Source: a bacterium
Lineage (GTDB): Bacteria; Actinomycetota; Acidimicrobiia; Acidimicrobiales; Bin134
NCBI GenBank assembly: GCA_026705465.1
Contig: JAPPAP010000037.1
Span: forward strand, 1-64,000
Length of the DNA stretch: 64,000 bases
Direction of reading: 5' to 3'
The notes below the pieces were generated by a model, which had not been told where the DNA came from, ran no database searches, and saw nothing but the letters and a program-made list of their open reading frames with translations. Shown piece by piece: positions 50,218-59,209 of the stretch. The stretch's first letter is position 1. Every line of letters starts with the position of its first letter. Made by a program: the position numbers and the translations under genes.

Positions 50218-51255
50218 ATGAGAATCGGCATATTGGGGGCGGCGTGGATCGGGCCGATGGGATTGATCGAGCCGGCCAAGGAAGTAGACGGGGTCGAGGT
50301 GACCGCGCTAGCGGCCCGCGACCCGCAGCGGGCCCGGGCCTACGCCGAAGAGCACGGTATCCCCCTGGTGTTCGACAGCTACGACGCCCTGTTGGCATCG
50401 GATGAGATCGACGCGGTCTACAACCCGCTGCCCAACTCCCATCACGCCCGATGGACCATCGCCGCGTTGGAAGCGGGCAAGCCGGTACTGCTGGAGAAGC
50501 CGTTTACTGCCAACGCCGATGAGGCTTGCCAGGTAGCGGAGGCGGCCGAGGACACTGGGCTGGTGGTGATGGAGGCCTTCCATTGGCGCTTCCACCCCCA
50601 AGCGGAGCGGGCCATAGAGCTGGTGGCCGAAGGAGCGGTGGGCGAGATGACCCATGTGGAGGCGGCCATGGTCTTCCCGTCGATGCACGGCCCCGACGAC
50701 ATCCGCTACCGCTACGACCTGGCCGGTGGCGCCCTCATGGACACCGGCTCCTATGCCCTTAGCAACCTGCGGGCCTTTGGAGAGCTGGAGGTGGTGCGGG
50801 CCGAGGCCGAGGAGATGGCCCCCGATGTCGACCGGCGAACAACCGCAGAACTGCGCTATCGCAACGGTGGGGCCACTGCGTCCATGCTCTCTGAGTTCAC
50901 CGGCACCGACCAGAAGGCTGAGCTCGGCGACCCCGAAGACATTGACCCGGACGCATTCGATTTCGAGTTCCGGGCCGAGGTAGTGGTCACCGGCACCAAA
51001 GGGCAACTGCACATCGACAACCCACTTGCCCCGATGTGGGGGAGGGGCCTGACGGTCACTGATCCCAATGGTGAGACCGTTGTTCAGGAAGCGGCTGAGC
51101 AGGTGGCCACCTACACCTGCCAGCTCCTGGCCTTCCGGGCCTGCGTGGAAGACAGCGGCCCCAACCTGTATCCGCCGTCAGAGTCGATCAAGACCATGGA
51201 GTTGATCGACGCGGTCTATCAGGCCGCTGGTTTGCCAGTAAGAGTGGGAATCTAG
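50218..51255 (+). CDS. Gfo/Idh/MocA family NAD(P)-dependent oxidoreductase
   Basis: The 345-residue protein has an N-terminal Rossmann motif (I-G-I-L-G-A-A-W-I-G), the family E-K-P-F-T-A-N motif near residue 95 and an alpha/beta substrate domain with M-E-A-F-H-W-R-F-H near 120. It oxidises or reduces a sugar or polyol. It converges on the isomerase-like gene so closely that both stops share CTAG (51252-51255). The two enzymes may serve one sugar pathway. Confidence 0.9.
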   Translation: MRIGILGAAWIGPMGLIEPAKEVDGVEVTALAARDPQRARAYAEEHGIPLVFDSYDALLASDEIDAVYNPLPNSHHARWTIAALEAGKPVLLEKPFTANADEACQVAEAAEDTGLVVMEAFHWRFHPQAERAIELVAEGAVGEMTHVEAAMVFPSMHGPDDIRYRYDLAGGALMDTGSYALSNLRAFGELEVVRAEAEEMAPDVDRRTTAELRYRNGGATASMLSEFTGTDQKAELGDPEDIDPDAFDFEFRAEVVVTGTKGQLHIDNPLAPMWGRGLTVTDPNGETVVQEAAEQVATYTCQLLAFRACVEDSGPNLYPPSESIKTMELIDAVYQAAGLPVRVGI

Positions 51256-52082
51256 TCTTCGATTTCCTCGAGCAGCCGGCGGGTGGCGTCGCCTAGGAGG
51301 CGGGCAAACCCCACCGGCCCCAATGTCTCCAGGCGGGCAGAATCGAACACTTCCAAGGTGATGGGGGCCTCGCTTCCGGCGCCGCGGATAGTCCTCAGTG
51401 CCCCCGACAGGTCCATTGCCCCTTCGCCCGGAACGCAGCGGAGGTAGCGGGTGGCCCAGGCCAAGTCTTCATGGGGCTCAACCGGGGCGTCGTTGAGCTG
51501 GATGGCTCCGATCAAGTATCCGGGGATGGCCGCAAAGTCGGCGAAATCGCCGGGACCGTAGAACACGTGCCAGAAGTCCACGGTGAGCCCGCAGTTAGCC
51601 CGCCCAGTGGCGGCCACCACCTCAGCGCTGGTGGCCGGGTCGGGTATGGGCCGGTTGCGACTGAACTCCATGTACACGTCCGCTCCGATCTCGGCAGCCT
51701 GATCGGCCAGGCTGGCCATGGCCTCCACGGCTTGCTCCTTGGTTGCCGACCCTGGACAGACCAACAGTGAGTTCACTCCGCTGGCCCCCAGCGCGGCGGC
51801 CGCTTCGAACACTGCCTCCCGGGGGGCTTCCTCGTAGTACGGGCCGCCAGGATCGTCGGGGCCCACCCATACGATTACCGCGTCCATGTCCACAACGGTC
51901 AGACCCGCATCCCGGATGCGCTCGCCGATGGCAGGGTCGGCGGGATAGACGGCAGGCCACAGGGTCAGCCCCGCGAACCCTCCTGCCACCGCGGCTTCGA
52001 TCAACACCTCAATAGGAGGGTTGTCCAACGAACCCGAACTGAGCACCAGATCGTCAGGGCCAAGGGTCATCTCCCATAGCAT
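51252..52082 (-). CDS. Sugar phosphate isomerase/epimerase (AP endonuclease 2-type barrel)
   Basis: The 276-residue TIM barrel has V-L-S-S-G-S-L-D near the start, G-F-A-G-L-T-L-W-P, a metal-site region V-Y-M-E-F-S-R near residue 165, D-F-W-H-V-F-Y near 192 and C-V-P-G-E-G-A-M-D near 240. These resemble xylose-isomerase-like TIM-barrel epimerases such as inosose or hexulose isomerases. Substrate unknown. Confidence 0.82.
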   Translation of the reverse strand: MLWEMTLGPDDLVLSSGSLDNPPIEVLIEAAVAGGFAGLTLWPAVYPADPAIGERIRDAGLTVVDMDAVIVWVGPDDPGGPYYEEAPREAVFEAAAALGASGVNSLLVCPGSATKEQAVEAMASLADQAAEIGADVYMEFSRNRPIPDPATSAEVVAATGRANCGLTVDFWHVFYGPGDFADFAAIPGYLIGAIQLNDAPVEPHEDLAWATRYLRCVPGEGAMDLSGALRTIRGAGSEAPITLEVFDSARLETLGPVGFARLLGDATRRLLEEIED

Positions 52083-52090
52083 GGCACCCC

Positions 52091-53050
52091 ATGTCCGCCG
52101 ACCACACCACTCACCCCGACGACGAGTTCCATCCGCCGACCTCCGACGACCCTTACTGGACGGAGACCTGCTGGTTTACCTTCGCCGCGCCCGAGCACAA
52201 GCTGTCGGGCCAGCTCTACCCGTTCTTCCGGCCCAACCAGGGGGTCACCTCTGGTGGGGCCTTCTTCTGGGACACCGGGGGCGACCAGATCTGGAACTGC
52301 CGCTACGCCAAGAACTTCTGGCACCTACCCCTGCCCGACCAGCCCCTCAGCGACATCGAACTACCCAACGGCATCCGCTACCAGGTGATTGAGCCCTTGA
52401 AGCAATACCGAATCGGTTTCCTGTGCCAGGACGATGGGGAGGCCGAGGTGGATCTGACCTTCACCGCGGTGTGCCCGCCCAACTACCTGGGGGATGGCCA
52501 CCTCGACCAGCCAGGTCGCTACCAGGGCACAATCCGGCTAGGTGAAGACACCTACGAAGTAGATGCCTACGGAATGCGGGACCGATCGTGGGGGCCGCGC
52601 AGCCAATTCGGCGCCACACTCCACGGTGCGGTTCGAGGGGGGTACAGCTATGCCACCGCGTCAGGCACTGACGGCTTTCACGCCCTGACCATGGCCTACG
52701 GGGAGGGCGACGATCCTGATTGCACTGTGATTCATGGCTACTACCTGCGCGACGGCGAATACTCCCGGCTAGTACCCGGCCAAGGACGTCGCGATGTGAT
52801 CGAGCGGGATCCCGACACTGGTGCCCCCACCGCGGTTCGGATCGAGGCGGTGGACGAGTCAGGTCGTGAGATGGTGGCCACCAGTCGGGCGGTGAACCGG
52901 ATCGGCGTGCACCTCAACCCCAATCTGTGGACGTGGAATTGCCTCAGCGAATGGACATTCGGCGACGCGATCGGCTGGGGAGAAGACCACGACAATTGGA
53001 GCGCGGCCGGCTATCGCCGTTTCGTCCGCGGCCATCTCGGGCTGGATTGA
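52091..53050 (+). CDS. Conserved hypothetical, AttH/CrtC-like lipocalin-type beta protein
   Basis: The 319-residue protein is rich in W, Y and G and mostly beta-structured. Segments P-Y-W-T-E-T-C-W-F-T-F near residue 20, D-A-Y-G-M-R-D-R-S-W-G-P-R near 160 and W-T-F-G-D-A-I near 295 recall carotenoid hydratase CrtC and AttH-like proteins (two lipocalin domains). No signal peptide is visible. Function is not known; a hydratase or lipid-binding role is a guess. It starts eight bases from the divergent isomerase start. Confidence 0.6.
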   Translation: MSADHTTHPDDEFHPPTSDDPYWTETCWFTFAAPEHKLSGQLYPFFRPNQGVTSGGAFFWDTGGDQIWNCRYAKNFWHLPLPDQPLSDIELPNGIRYQVIEPLKQYRIGFLCQDDGEAEVDLTFTAVCPPNYLGDGHLDQPGRYQGTIRLGEDTYEVDAYGMRDRSWGPRSQFGATLHGAVRGGYSYATASGTDGFHALTMAYGEGDDPDCTVIHGYYLRDGEYSRLVPGQGRRDVIERDPDTGAPTAVRIEAVDESGREMVATSRAVNRIGVHLNPNLWTWNCLSEWTFGDAIGWGEDHDNWSAAGYRRFVRGHLGLD

Positions 53051-53066
53051 CTCTGACAGTCTTGGC

Positions 53067-54320
53067 TCAGCCGGCCTCGCGGTAGTCAGCCAATTCGACG
53101 CCATCGATGAGGTCAGCAAATTCGGCGTTGACCGCAACATCAAGTCGACCGGCCACATTTGTGAGGAAGAATGCCGTGGCGAGGTGTTTGAGCGCGGCCT
53201 GCATGGCCAGAGGATCGGCGTATTCGGGCGTGCATCCGTCTTCGGCCCGGGCCACTTGCTCAGCGCCAAGGAGAGGCTCGAGCATGCCCAGCCCGCCTCC
53301 GGCCAGGATGACGGGGCAGCTATCGGTGAAGCTGTTGTGGCCCGCTTGAGCCAGACTGACGAATGTCCTGGGTCCGGGGGCTGATTCGTAGCTGGCCAGG
53401 CTGTTCTCGGTGGGTACGGTGAGATCCAATTCCGCCACGATCACCAGAATCGGCTTGTCGGCCGCCTCTGGCGGAGCGGTTCCGCCGCCGGCCAGGGGTA
53501 TGGCGGCTAAGACCGACTCATTGGCCAGCGCATCGAGCGCGGTTCTGGCACCGGCAGAATGGCCGATCACCCCGACCCTGGCGGTGTCGACGGCTCCTAC
53601 AAATGCCCCTGCCCCTTCCAGCGCAGCGAGAGTGTTGGCGATGTCAGCCTGGTCTTTTTCGGGGCTGAACTCTGTGGTTCCAAAGGCTTGGGCGGGCAGA
53701 TTCCTGTGTATGTGCTCGGGCGAGGCAACGATGAATCCGTGCGAAGCCAAATGGGTGGTCAAAAAGATGGCAACGTCTCGATGTCCGCCAAACCCGTGGC
53801 TGTAGATGACGACGGGGTATCGGGGCCCGTCGGCCAGCAGTGCGTCGCGGTAGGCATTGGTCTCTACCGCGCTTTGCATGCTCTCGGGGATCAGGGCTCG
53901 AAACGCATCAGGAATGACCTGCGAGGAGTCGTAGATCTCGGGTTCCGCACCGCGCAAATTCTCTGAAACGGTGGGGTACCAAACCGAAAGCGGCTGCTGG
54001 CCGGGCTCATCTCCTAGCTCCAAGGTCGTGACCCCCACGAGGTACTCGCCGAATTCGGTGAGCGCGATCGGCGGCACGGGCGTGGGCTCCGGTGTCGGGG
54101 GTGGCGTGGGTTCGGGCGTGGGCTCCGGTGTCGGGGGTGGCGTGGGTTCGGGCGTGGGGGCGGGAGCCTCAGTGGGGGCAGGTGTTGGGGCCTCAGTGGG
54201 AGCCACAGCCTCAGTGGGGGCCACAGCGGGGGTCGCGTCATCGTCGTTCGAGGAGCAGCCCACCGCCAGCAACGCCAAAGCCAGCCCGAATGCAATACAG
54301 GCATATCGCCCTCGATTCAT
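53067..54320 (-). CDS. Secreted alpha/beta hydrolase lipoprotein with Pro-rich linker (PAF-acetylhydrolase-like)
   Basis: The 417-residue product has a signal peptide with lipobox L-A-V-G-C, a long A-P-T-E/P-T-P-E-P-T linker partly encoded by perfect 36-base repeats, then a hydrolase domain with V-V-I-Y-S-H-G-F-G-G-H oxyanion region, the nucleophile in I-G-H-S-A-G-A, and late V-A-E-L-D-L and Q-A-G-H-N-S-F for Asp and His. It resembles platelet-activating-factor acetylhydrolase or dienelactone-type esterases. ATG 54320 begins a normal signal peptide; the longer frame to 54584 is not used. Confidence 0.85.
   Translation of the reverse strand: MNRGRYACIAFGLALALLAVGCSSNDDDATPAVAPTEAVAPTEAPTPAPTEAPAPTPEPTPPPTPEPTPEPTPPPTPEPTPVPPIALTEFGEYLVGVTTLELGDEPGQQPLSVWYPTVSENLRGAEPEIYDSSQVIPDAFRALIPESMQSAVETNAYRDALLADGPRYPVVIYSHGFGGHRDVAIFLTTHLASHGFIVASPEHIHRNLPAQAFGTTEFSPEKDQADIANTLAALEGAGAFVGAVDTARVGVIGHSAGARTALDALANESVLAAIPLAGGGTAPPEAADKPILVIVAELDLTVPTENSLASYESAPGPRTFVSLAQAGHNSFTDSCPVILAGGGLGMLEPLLGAEQVARAEDGCTPEYADPLAMQAALKHLATAFFLTNVAGRLDVAVNAEFADLIDGVELADYREAG
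54081..54152. repeat. Two perfect tandem 36-base repeats in the linker coding region
   Basis: 54081-54116 and 54117-54152 are identical. They encode a proline/glutamate/threonine linker in the hydrolase lipoprotein on the minus strand. Copy number is likely to vary between strains. Confidence 0.9.
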
Positions 54321-54369
54321 GGGCGACTCCGCTTTTCGTGACTCCGACTGATCCGAATAAGCTCCGTTC

Positions 54370-55536
54370 ATGGGCCGAAAGTACAAGGTAATAAGCGCTG
54401 ATGGACACGTGGAGACGCCGCCTGATGTCTTCGTCAAGTACGTCCCCGAGAGGTGGAAGGACAGGGCTCCCCGCCTCATCCACCTTCCCGAGGGCGGAGA
54501 GGGATGGCTCATCGAGGGCCAGCCCTTGCTCCGCAACGGCCAGAACATTGCCGGGCGCGACAAGGTCAAGTTCTCCGGCGGCACCTATTTCAACGCCGAC
54601 GGCAGCCCGGCCGAGGGCGCTGGCCCCGCCGAGCAGCGCCTCCGGGAGCAAGACCTCGACGGCATCGACGCCGAAGTGCTGTTTCCGCCGGTGTTCGCCA
54701 GCCGGTTCCTCGAGGGCATCAAGGATCCCGATGTGTACCGCGCGATGATCCGGGCCTACAACACCTTCTTGGCCGAGGACTACTGCTCGGTGGCCCCCGA
54801 TCGGCTGATTGGCAACGCGGTGACGCCCATCACCAACATCGACCACGCGGTGGAGGAGTTGGAGTTCGTCGCTGAGGCCGGGATTCCCTCGGTGGCCTTC
54901 TACAACTTCCCCAACGGCACCCCGTTTGCCGATCCGGTAGACGACCGGTTTTGGGAAAAGAGCCTGGAGCTGGACTTGAAGCTGGCCCCGCACTTCGGCT
55001 TCGGCGCGGGGCAGGCCCCGCCCCAATCAGCGGCCAAGGGAACGTCCGACAGCCCGTGGGCCACGGCCCTGGTGCAGCGGGCTGGCAGCCACTCCCCGGT
55101 GTACTGCATGGCCCAGCTCATCGCGGCGGGCGTGCTGGAGCGATTCCCCGAGATCAAGTTCTACTTTGCCGAGACCAATGCCAGCTGGCTGCCGGGCACG
55201 CTCTACTTCATGGACGACAACTACGACCTGTTCGGCGACTGGTTCAAGGTGAAGTATGAGCGCAAGCCCAGCGAGCAAATCCTCGACCACTTCCACTTCA
55301 GCGTGATCCGCGACCCGGTGGTGTTCGACATGGTCGACATCATCCCGTGGGACAACATCATGTGGGGCACCGACTTCCCCCACTCGGTGGGGTCGTTCCC
55401 CGACTCCCAGGAGTTCATCGAGGAGAACTTCACCAAGGTGGACGATTCAATTGCCCGCAAGGTGCTGTTGGAGAACCCGGCGAAGTACTTCGATCTGGAC
55501 CTTGACGCCGACATCACCGAGACGCCGGCGGCCTGA
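54370..55536 (+). CDS. Amidohydrolase-2 family metal-dependent hydrolase
   Basis: The 388-residue barrel starts Y-K-V-I-S-A-D-G-H-V-E-T-P, has Q-D-L-D-G-I-D-A-E-V-L-F-P-P near residue 95 and I-M-W-G-T-D-F-P-H-S-V-G near 335, the ACMSD-like signature set. It may hydrolyse or decarboxylate a cyclic or aromatic intermediate. It is divergent from the hydrolase lipoprotein and converges on an alcohol dehydrogenase. Third amidohydrolase of this type in the window. Confidence 0.87.
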   Translation: MGRKYKVISADGHVETPPDVFVKYVPERWKDRAPRLIHLPEGGEGWLIEGQPLLRNGQNIAGRDKVKFSGGTYFNADGSPAEGAGPAEQRLREQDLDGIDAEVLFPPVFASRFLEGIKDPDVYRAMIRAYNTFLAEDYCSVAPDRLIGNAVTPITNIDHAVEELEFVAEAGIPSVAFYNFPNGTPFADPVDDRFWEKSLELDLKLAPHFGFGAGQAPPQSAAKGTSDSPWATALVQRAGSHSPVYCMAQLIAAGVLERFPEIKFYFAETNASWLPGTLYFMDDNYDLFGDWFKVKYERKPSEQILDHFHFSVIRDPVVFDMVDIIPWDNIMWGTDFPHSVGSFPDSQEFIEENFTKVDDSIARKVLLENPAKYFDLDLDADITETPAA

Positions 55537-55550
55537 CGCTCAGCTCGATT

Positions 55551-56675
55551 TCAGCTCAAGTCGAGCACACCTCGGGCCAGCTTCCCGGCTTCGAGGTCGT
55601 CGAACGCCTTGTCGAGTTCGGCAAGGTCGTAGGTGGCCGAGACCAGTTCGTCCAGCAGAAGCCGACCGTCCAGGTACAGATCCACCAACGCCGGAATGTC
55701 GAAAGCAGGACGAGCCGATCCGTAGCGGCACCCCATGATCGACTTGTTCTGGTAGAGCTTGAACGGGGCGATCTCCATCACCGCGTCCATCCCGGCGACG
55801 CCCAAGATCACCATGGTGCCGCCGGGGCTCAGCATTTCCACCGCGTCCACCATCAACGAGGTATTGCCCACGCACTCCACCGAGCAGTCCACTCCGCCCC
55901 CGGTTATCTCCCGCACGCTCTCCACAGCCGGGTTATTTCCTGAGTCCACGAAGTGGGTGGCGCCGAACTGGCGGGCGAAACCCTCTTTGGCCGGGTTGTT
56001 GTCGACCGCGATGATCTTGGTGGCTCCGGCGATGCGGGCGGCTTGGATCACGTTGAGGCCGATGCCGCCCACGCCGATCACCGCCACGCTCTCGCCCCGA
56101 TACACCTGGGCTCGGTTGAAGATGGCGCCAGTGCCGGTGAGCACACCGCAGCCGATAAGACAGGCGCTGGTAAACGGCACTCGCTTGTCGATGGCTACCA
56201 CCTGGCCCTGACCGACCACGACCTCCTCGGCAAAGACCCCGGTGTTGGCGAAGCCCATGATCGCGTCCCCCTGGTAGGTGAAATAGGCAGGGAGGTCGCC
56301 GGGGCCAGGCTCCTGGCCGGTCTCATTGCGCTTGGCGATGGCTGCACCCAGTTTGGAGGTCTGGCACAGGGTGGGGTGGCCAGTGGCGCACACTGAACAA
56401 CGCCCGCAGTTGTCGATGGTGGCTATTACCACGTGATCGCCGGCCTCGACGGTGGTGACGTCTGAGCCCACGGCCACAACTTGGCCCGCGCCCTCGTGCC
56501 CCATAACAAATGGGGGAGAGAACATCTGTCCGAAGGTCCCGTTGACCACCGATACATCGGAGTGGCACACGCCAGCGGCGCCGATGCGCACCCGTACCTG
56601 ATCGGGCTCCAGTTCAGTTGTCCCCAGCCCGTCGACTACCAGCGCCGCTTCGCCGTCGAAGAGGATGCCTCGCAT
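55551..56675 (-). CDS. Zinc-dependent alcohol dehydrogenase (class III-like MDR)
   Basis: The 374-residue medium-chain dehydrogenase has catalytic zinc ligands C-H-S-D near residue 37 and G-H-E-G-A-G near 60, structural zinc loop C-G-R-C-S-V-C-x7-C near 92, and NAD-binding V-G-G-I-G-L-N-V near 200. It resembles NAD(H)-linked or NDMA-type actinobacterial alcohol dehydrogenases and glutathione-independent formaldehyde dehydrogenase relatives. The substrate is not evident. A NIPSNAP-like gene precedes it by 15 bases. Confidence 0.9.
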   Translation of the reverse strand: MRGILFDGEAALVVDGLGTTELEPDQVRVRIGAAGVCHSDVSVVNGTFGQMFSPPFVMGHEGAGQVVAVGSDVTTVEAGDHVVIATIDNCGRCSVCATGHPTLCQTSKLGAAIAKRNETGQEPGPGDLPAYFTYQGDAIMGFANTGVFAEEVVVGQGQVVAIDKRVPFTSACLIGCGVLTGTGAIFNRAQVYRGESVAVIGVGGIGLNVIQAARIAGATKIIAVDNNPAKEGFARQFGATHFVDSGNNPAVESVREITGGGVDCSVECVGNTSLMVDAVEMLSPGGTMVILGVAGMDAVMEIAPFKLYQNKSIMGCRYGSARPAFDIPALVDLYLDGRLLLDELVSATYDLAELDKAFDDLEAGKLARGVLDLS

Positions 56676-56690
56676 AGCTATTGCTCCTGT

Positions 56691-57434
56691 CTAGGACCGG
56701 TTGATGTATGTGTCGTCTTCGTATGCTTCAGGCCCGGTGAGCGTGCCGGGCGCCGGGGTCATGAGCTCTTCCCGGAAGCGGGTGGTGTACTGCTGGGCGG
56801 TGGCCCGCCAAGCCACTAGCCGGTCGTCGCCGTCGATGCCCTCCTCGAACCCGTTGGCGGCGTCGGCAGCCTTGTTCAGCCGGATATAGGCCTCAGGGGA
56901 GGCGGCCCATACGGTGCACGCCTCATAGTCGTGGTGCAGCACCTCCCATAGCCCCATGCAGGTATAGCCGTAGTCAGCGGCGACAGGCAGGTAGTCGCTG
57001 GCCATGGCGGCCAGATAATCCCGGGCCGACCCCGGACGCACCTCGGTCAGCTCGTGGATGTACAGCGTTCCGCGAACATCTCCGGCGAATACCGACGCCA
57101 CTGAGGGCGACTCGGGCACCGACCCCAGAACTCGGTCATAGCCACCGGTGCGGAGCTTGTAGGCCTCTTCCCACCAATCGTCGAGCAAGTTGTTGGATTT
57201 CCGCTTGAGGTTGAGACGGTCCACTCGCTCCAGCCAGCCGTCCCAACCATCGGAGTCCCACAGGTTCACCACCTGAGGCCAGCGGGCGGTGATCCCCATG
57301 GTGTACCAGGTGCCCAACAGCTCGAATCCCACTCGGGCGTCCCGATTCTGGATCTTGATGTGCTCCATGTAGGGCCATGCTGCTTGGCCCGTGATGTCGA
57401 TGTACTCGTGCAGGATGATCTCTCGCTTCGCCAC
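56691..57434 (-). CDS. NIPSNAP-like dimeric alpha-beta barrel protein
   Basis: The 247-residue protein has two similar ferredoxin-like halves: I-I-L-H-E-Y-I-D-I near residue 6 and L-Y-I-H-E-L-T-E-V near 125, each followed by a helix and G-x-x-x-x-G-x-W or G-L-W-E-V. This is the layout of NIPSNAP and related proteins, whose biochemical role is largely unknown. It lies in one unit with the zinc alcohol dehydrogenase, so a role in the same pathway is possible. Confidence 0.65.
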   Translation of the reverse strand: MAKREIILHEYIDITGQAAWPYMEHIKIQNRDARVGFELLGTWYTMGITARWPQVVNLWDSDGWDGWLERVDRLNLKRKSNNLLDDWWEEAYKLRTGGYDRVLGSVPESPSVASVFAGDVRGTLYIHELTEVRPGSARDYLAAMASDYLPVAADYGYTCMGLWEVLHHDYEACTVWAASPEAYIRLNKAADAANGFEEGIDGDDRLVAWRATAQQYTTRFREELMTPAPGTLTGPEAYEDDTYINRS

Positions 57435-57490
57435 GGCCAGGACACTACCGGGAGATGTCGATCAGACAGTTGTTGAGGGCTCCGGAGCGT

Positions 57491-57793
57491 CTAGATGAGC
57501 ACCGCCACCACGATTACCAGCACGATCACGGCAGCGAGGGCCACCGAGGCCAAGAGCATGGCGCCAGGGAGCCGCTGCCCAAAGAGCCGAATCATCCGGC
57601 GGCCGGGAATGGGGGAGGCGGGCTCGTTGAGGGGAACGCCTTGGGGAGCGACGGCGATGCCGGGGGGATCGATCCCGGTTTGGTCGCCGTCGCGGACTTT
57701 CTCTGTCCATTTGGTGCCGTTCCACCAGCGGGCCTCGTGCCGTCCGAAGGGATCGGTGTGCCAAGAGGCCTCGGGTTCAGGGTTCGCAGCCAC
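57491..57793 (-). CDS. DUF2510 domain membrane protein
   Basis: The protein of 100 residues starts (GTG 57793) directly before a DUF2510 motif: S-W-H-T-D-P-F-G-R-H-E-A-R-W-W-N-G-T-K-W, typical of actinobacteria. It ends in a transmembrane segment, L-L-A-S-V-A-L-A-A-V-I-V-L-V-I-V-V-A. The frame continues upstream to 57934 without domain-like sequence. Function unknown; it is probably a cytosolic domain anchored at the membrane. Confidence 0.75.
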   Translation of the reverse strand: MAANPEPEASWHTDPFGRHEARWWNGTKWTEKVRDGDQTGIDPPGIAVAPQGVPLNEPASPIPGRRMIRLFGQRLPGAMLLASVALAAVIVLVIVVAVLI

Positions 57794-57872
57794 CTTGGTG
57801 TCGAGTGTAGTGGTACGGCTCCCTAGAAGCAGCGGAGTGGTCCGGCCGCGTTGCACAATGGAAGGCGTGGAT

Positions 57873-58421
57873 ATGGCTGAAAAGCCCGATGACCAGCCCC
57901 AACTGGCTGAGTTGTTGGCCAAACAGGAGATCACCGAGTTGCTGTACCGGTATTGCCGGGGGGTGGATCGCCTCGATATGGAGTTAGTCCGCTCCTGCTA
58001 CCACCCCGATGCCACTGATTCCCACGGCACCTTTGAGGGCACCGTGGACGAGTACCTGGCGTGGAGCGAGCGACTGCTGCGTCGCTACACCGGCTCGGTG
58101 CACACCGTGTTGAACGTGTTGGTAGAAGTCGACCCGAAGTCGGTGGCCTCGTGCGACGGAGCCGCTGTGCAGTGGGGCCGCTCCGAAGCCCACGGAATCG
58201 CCCGCCACTGGACCGAGGGAGGGCCCCCGGAGTTGAACCTGTCGGTGGGCTTCCGCTTCATCGACGACGTCTCTCGGCGAGGCGACGGACCCTGGCTCAT
58301 TCAGCGGCGGGTGGCCACCACCGAATGGGTGCGAGAGGAGCAATTCCGGCCCTTTGACGAGCGATTCCTGCGGGGCAGTCGGGATCGATCTGATCCGGTC
58401 TACGCCCCTCGCCCGGGGTAA
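57873..58421 (+). CDS. SnoaL/ring-hydroxylating dioxygenase beta-like protein
   Basis: The 182-residue NTF2-fold protein has K-Q-E-I-T-E-L-L-Y-R-Y-C-R-G-V-D-R-L-D near residue 15, F-E-G-T-V-D-E-Y-L, and a late strand R-R-V-A-T-T-E-W. This is the SnoaL_4 type often seen beside actinobacterial oxidoreductases. GGAAGG at 57860 supports ATG 57873 over ATG 57858. No catalytic assignment can be made. Confidence 0.8.
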   Translation: MAEKPDDQPQLAELLAKQEITELLYRYCRGVDRLDMELVRSCYHPDATDSHGTFEGTVDEYLAWSERLLRRYTGSVHTVLNVLVEVDPKSVASCDGAAVQWGRSEAHGIARHWTEGGPPELNLSVGFRFIDDVSRRGDGPWLIQRRVATTEWVREEQFRPFDERFLRGSRDRSDPVYAPRPG

Positions 58422-58492
58422 CGCGATCGCCCTTGGATTACGTGGTCTGCTACTGGGCCAATCATCCAGGCTGAGAACTAGCATCGGCAGCC

Positions 58493-59209
58493 ATGCAAAC
58501 CGAGAACGTAGAACTCTCCACAGCCGACGGCCCGATGAGGCTGTACGTAGCCCGACCCGATGGCGAGCCGCAGGCTGCGGTCATCGTCATCATGGAGGCC
58601 TTTGGGCTCAACGGCCATATCGAAGACGTCACCCGGCGGGTGGTGGCCGAGGGCTTCCTAGCAGTGGCCCCCGACTTGTATCACCGCTATGAGGACAACC
58701 TGGCCGGCTACGACGAGATGGACAAGATCTTCGAGATGATGGGCAACCTGCTCGACGATCACTCGCTGATGGACGTGGATGCGACCCTCGACTACCTGGC
58801 CGGCCAGGGGATCTCCTCCGACAAGGTAGGCATCACCGGGTTCTGCATGGGCGGTCGGGTGACATTCCTCACCGCCGTTAGCCGCCCGGTGGGCGCAGCG
58901 GTCACCTACTACGGCGGGGCCATCGTCACCGACGGTTTCACTCCCGGCATGCCCAAGCTGGCCGACCGCCACGGCGACCTCCAGTGCCCCTGGCTGGGCT
59001 TGTTCGGCGACCTCGACGGCATGATCCCCGTCGAGGGTGTGGAGCAGCTTCGATCCGACCTTCAGGGCAACGCTCAGCCCACCGAGATTGTGCGCTACGC
59101 GGAGGCCGACCACGGGTTCTTGTGCGACGAGCGTCCGTCGTACAACGCCGACGCTGCCGCCGACGGCTGGGCGCGTATGGCAGCCTGGTTCGGCACGCAT
59201 CTATCGTGA
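58493..59209 (+). CDS. Dienelactone hydrolase family protein
   Basis: The 238-residue alpha/beta hydrolase has the catalytic cysteine in G-F-C-M-G-G-R near residue 121, aspartate in F-G-D-L-D near 172 and histidine in E-A-D-H-G-F near 204. The family opens dienelactone rings or related esters. Start ATG 58493. The next gene overlaps its stop by GTGA. Confidence 0.9.
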   Translation: MQTENVELSTADGPMRLYVARPDGEPQAAVIVIMEAFGLNGHIEDVTRRVVAEGFLAVAPDLYHRYEDNLAGYDEMDKIFEMMGNLLDDHSLMDVDATLDYLAGQGISSDKVGITGFCMGGRVTFLTAVSRPVGAAVTYYGGAIVTDGFTPGMPKLADRHGDLQCPWLGLFGDLDGMIPVEGVEQLRSDLQGNAQPTEIVRYAEADHGFLCDERPSYNADAAADGWARMAAWFGTHLS

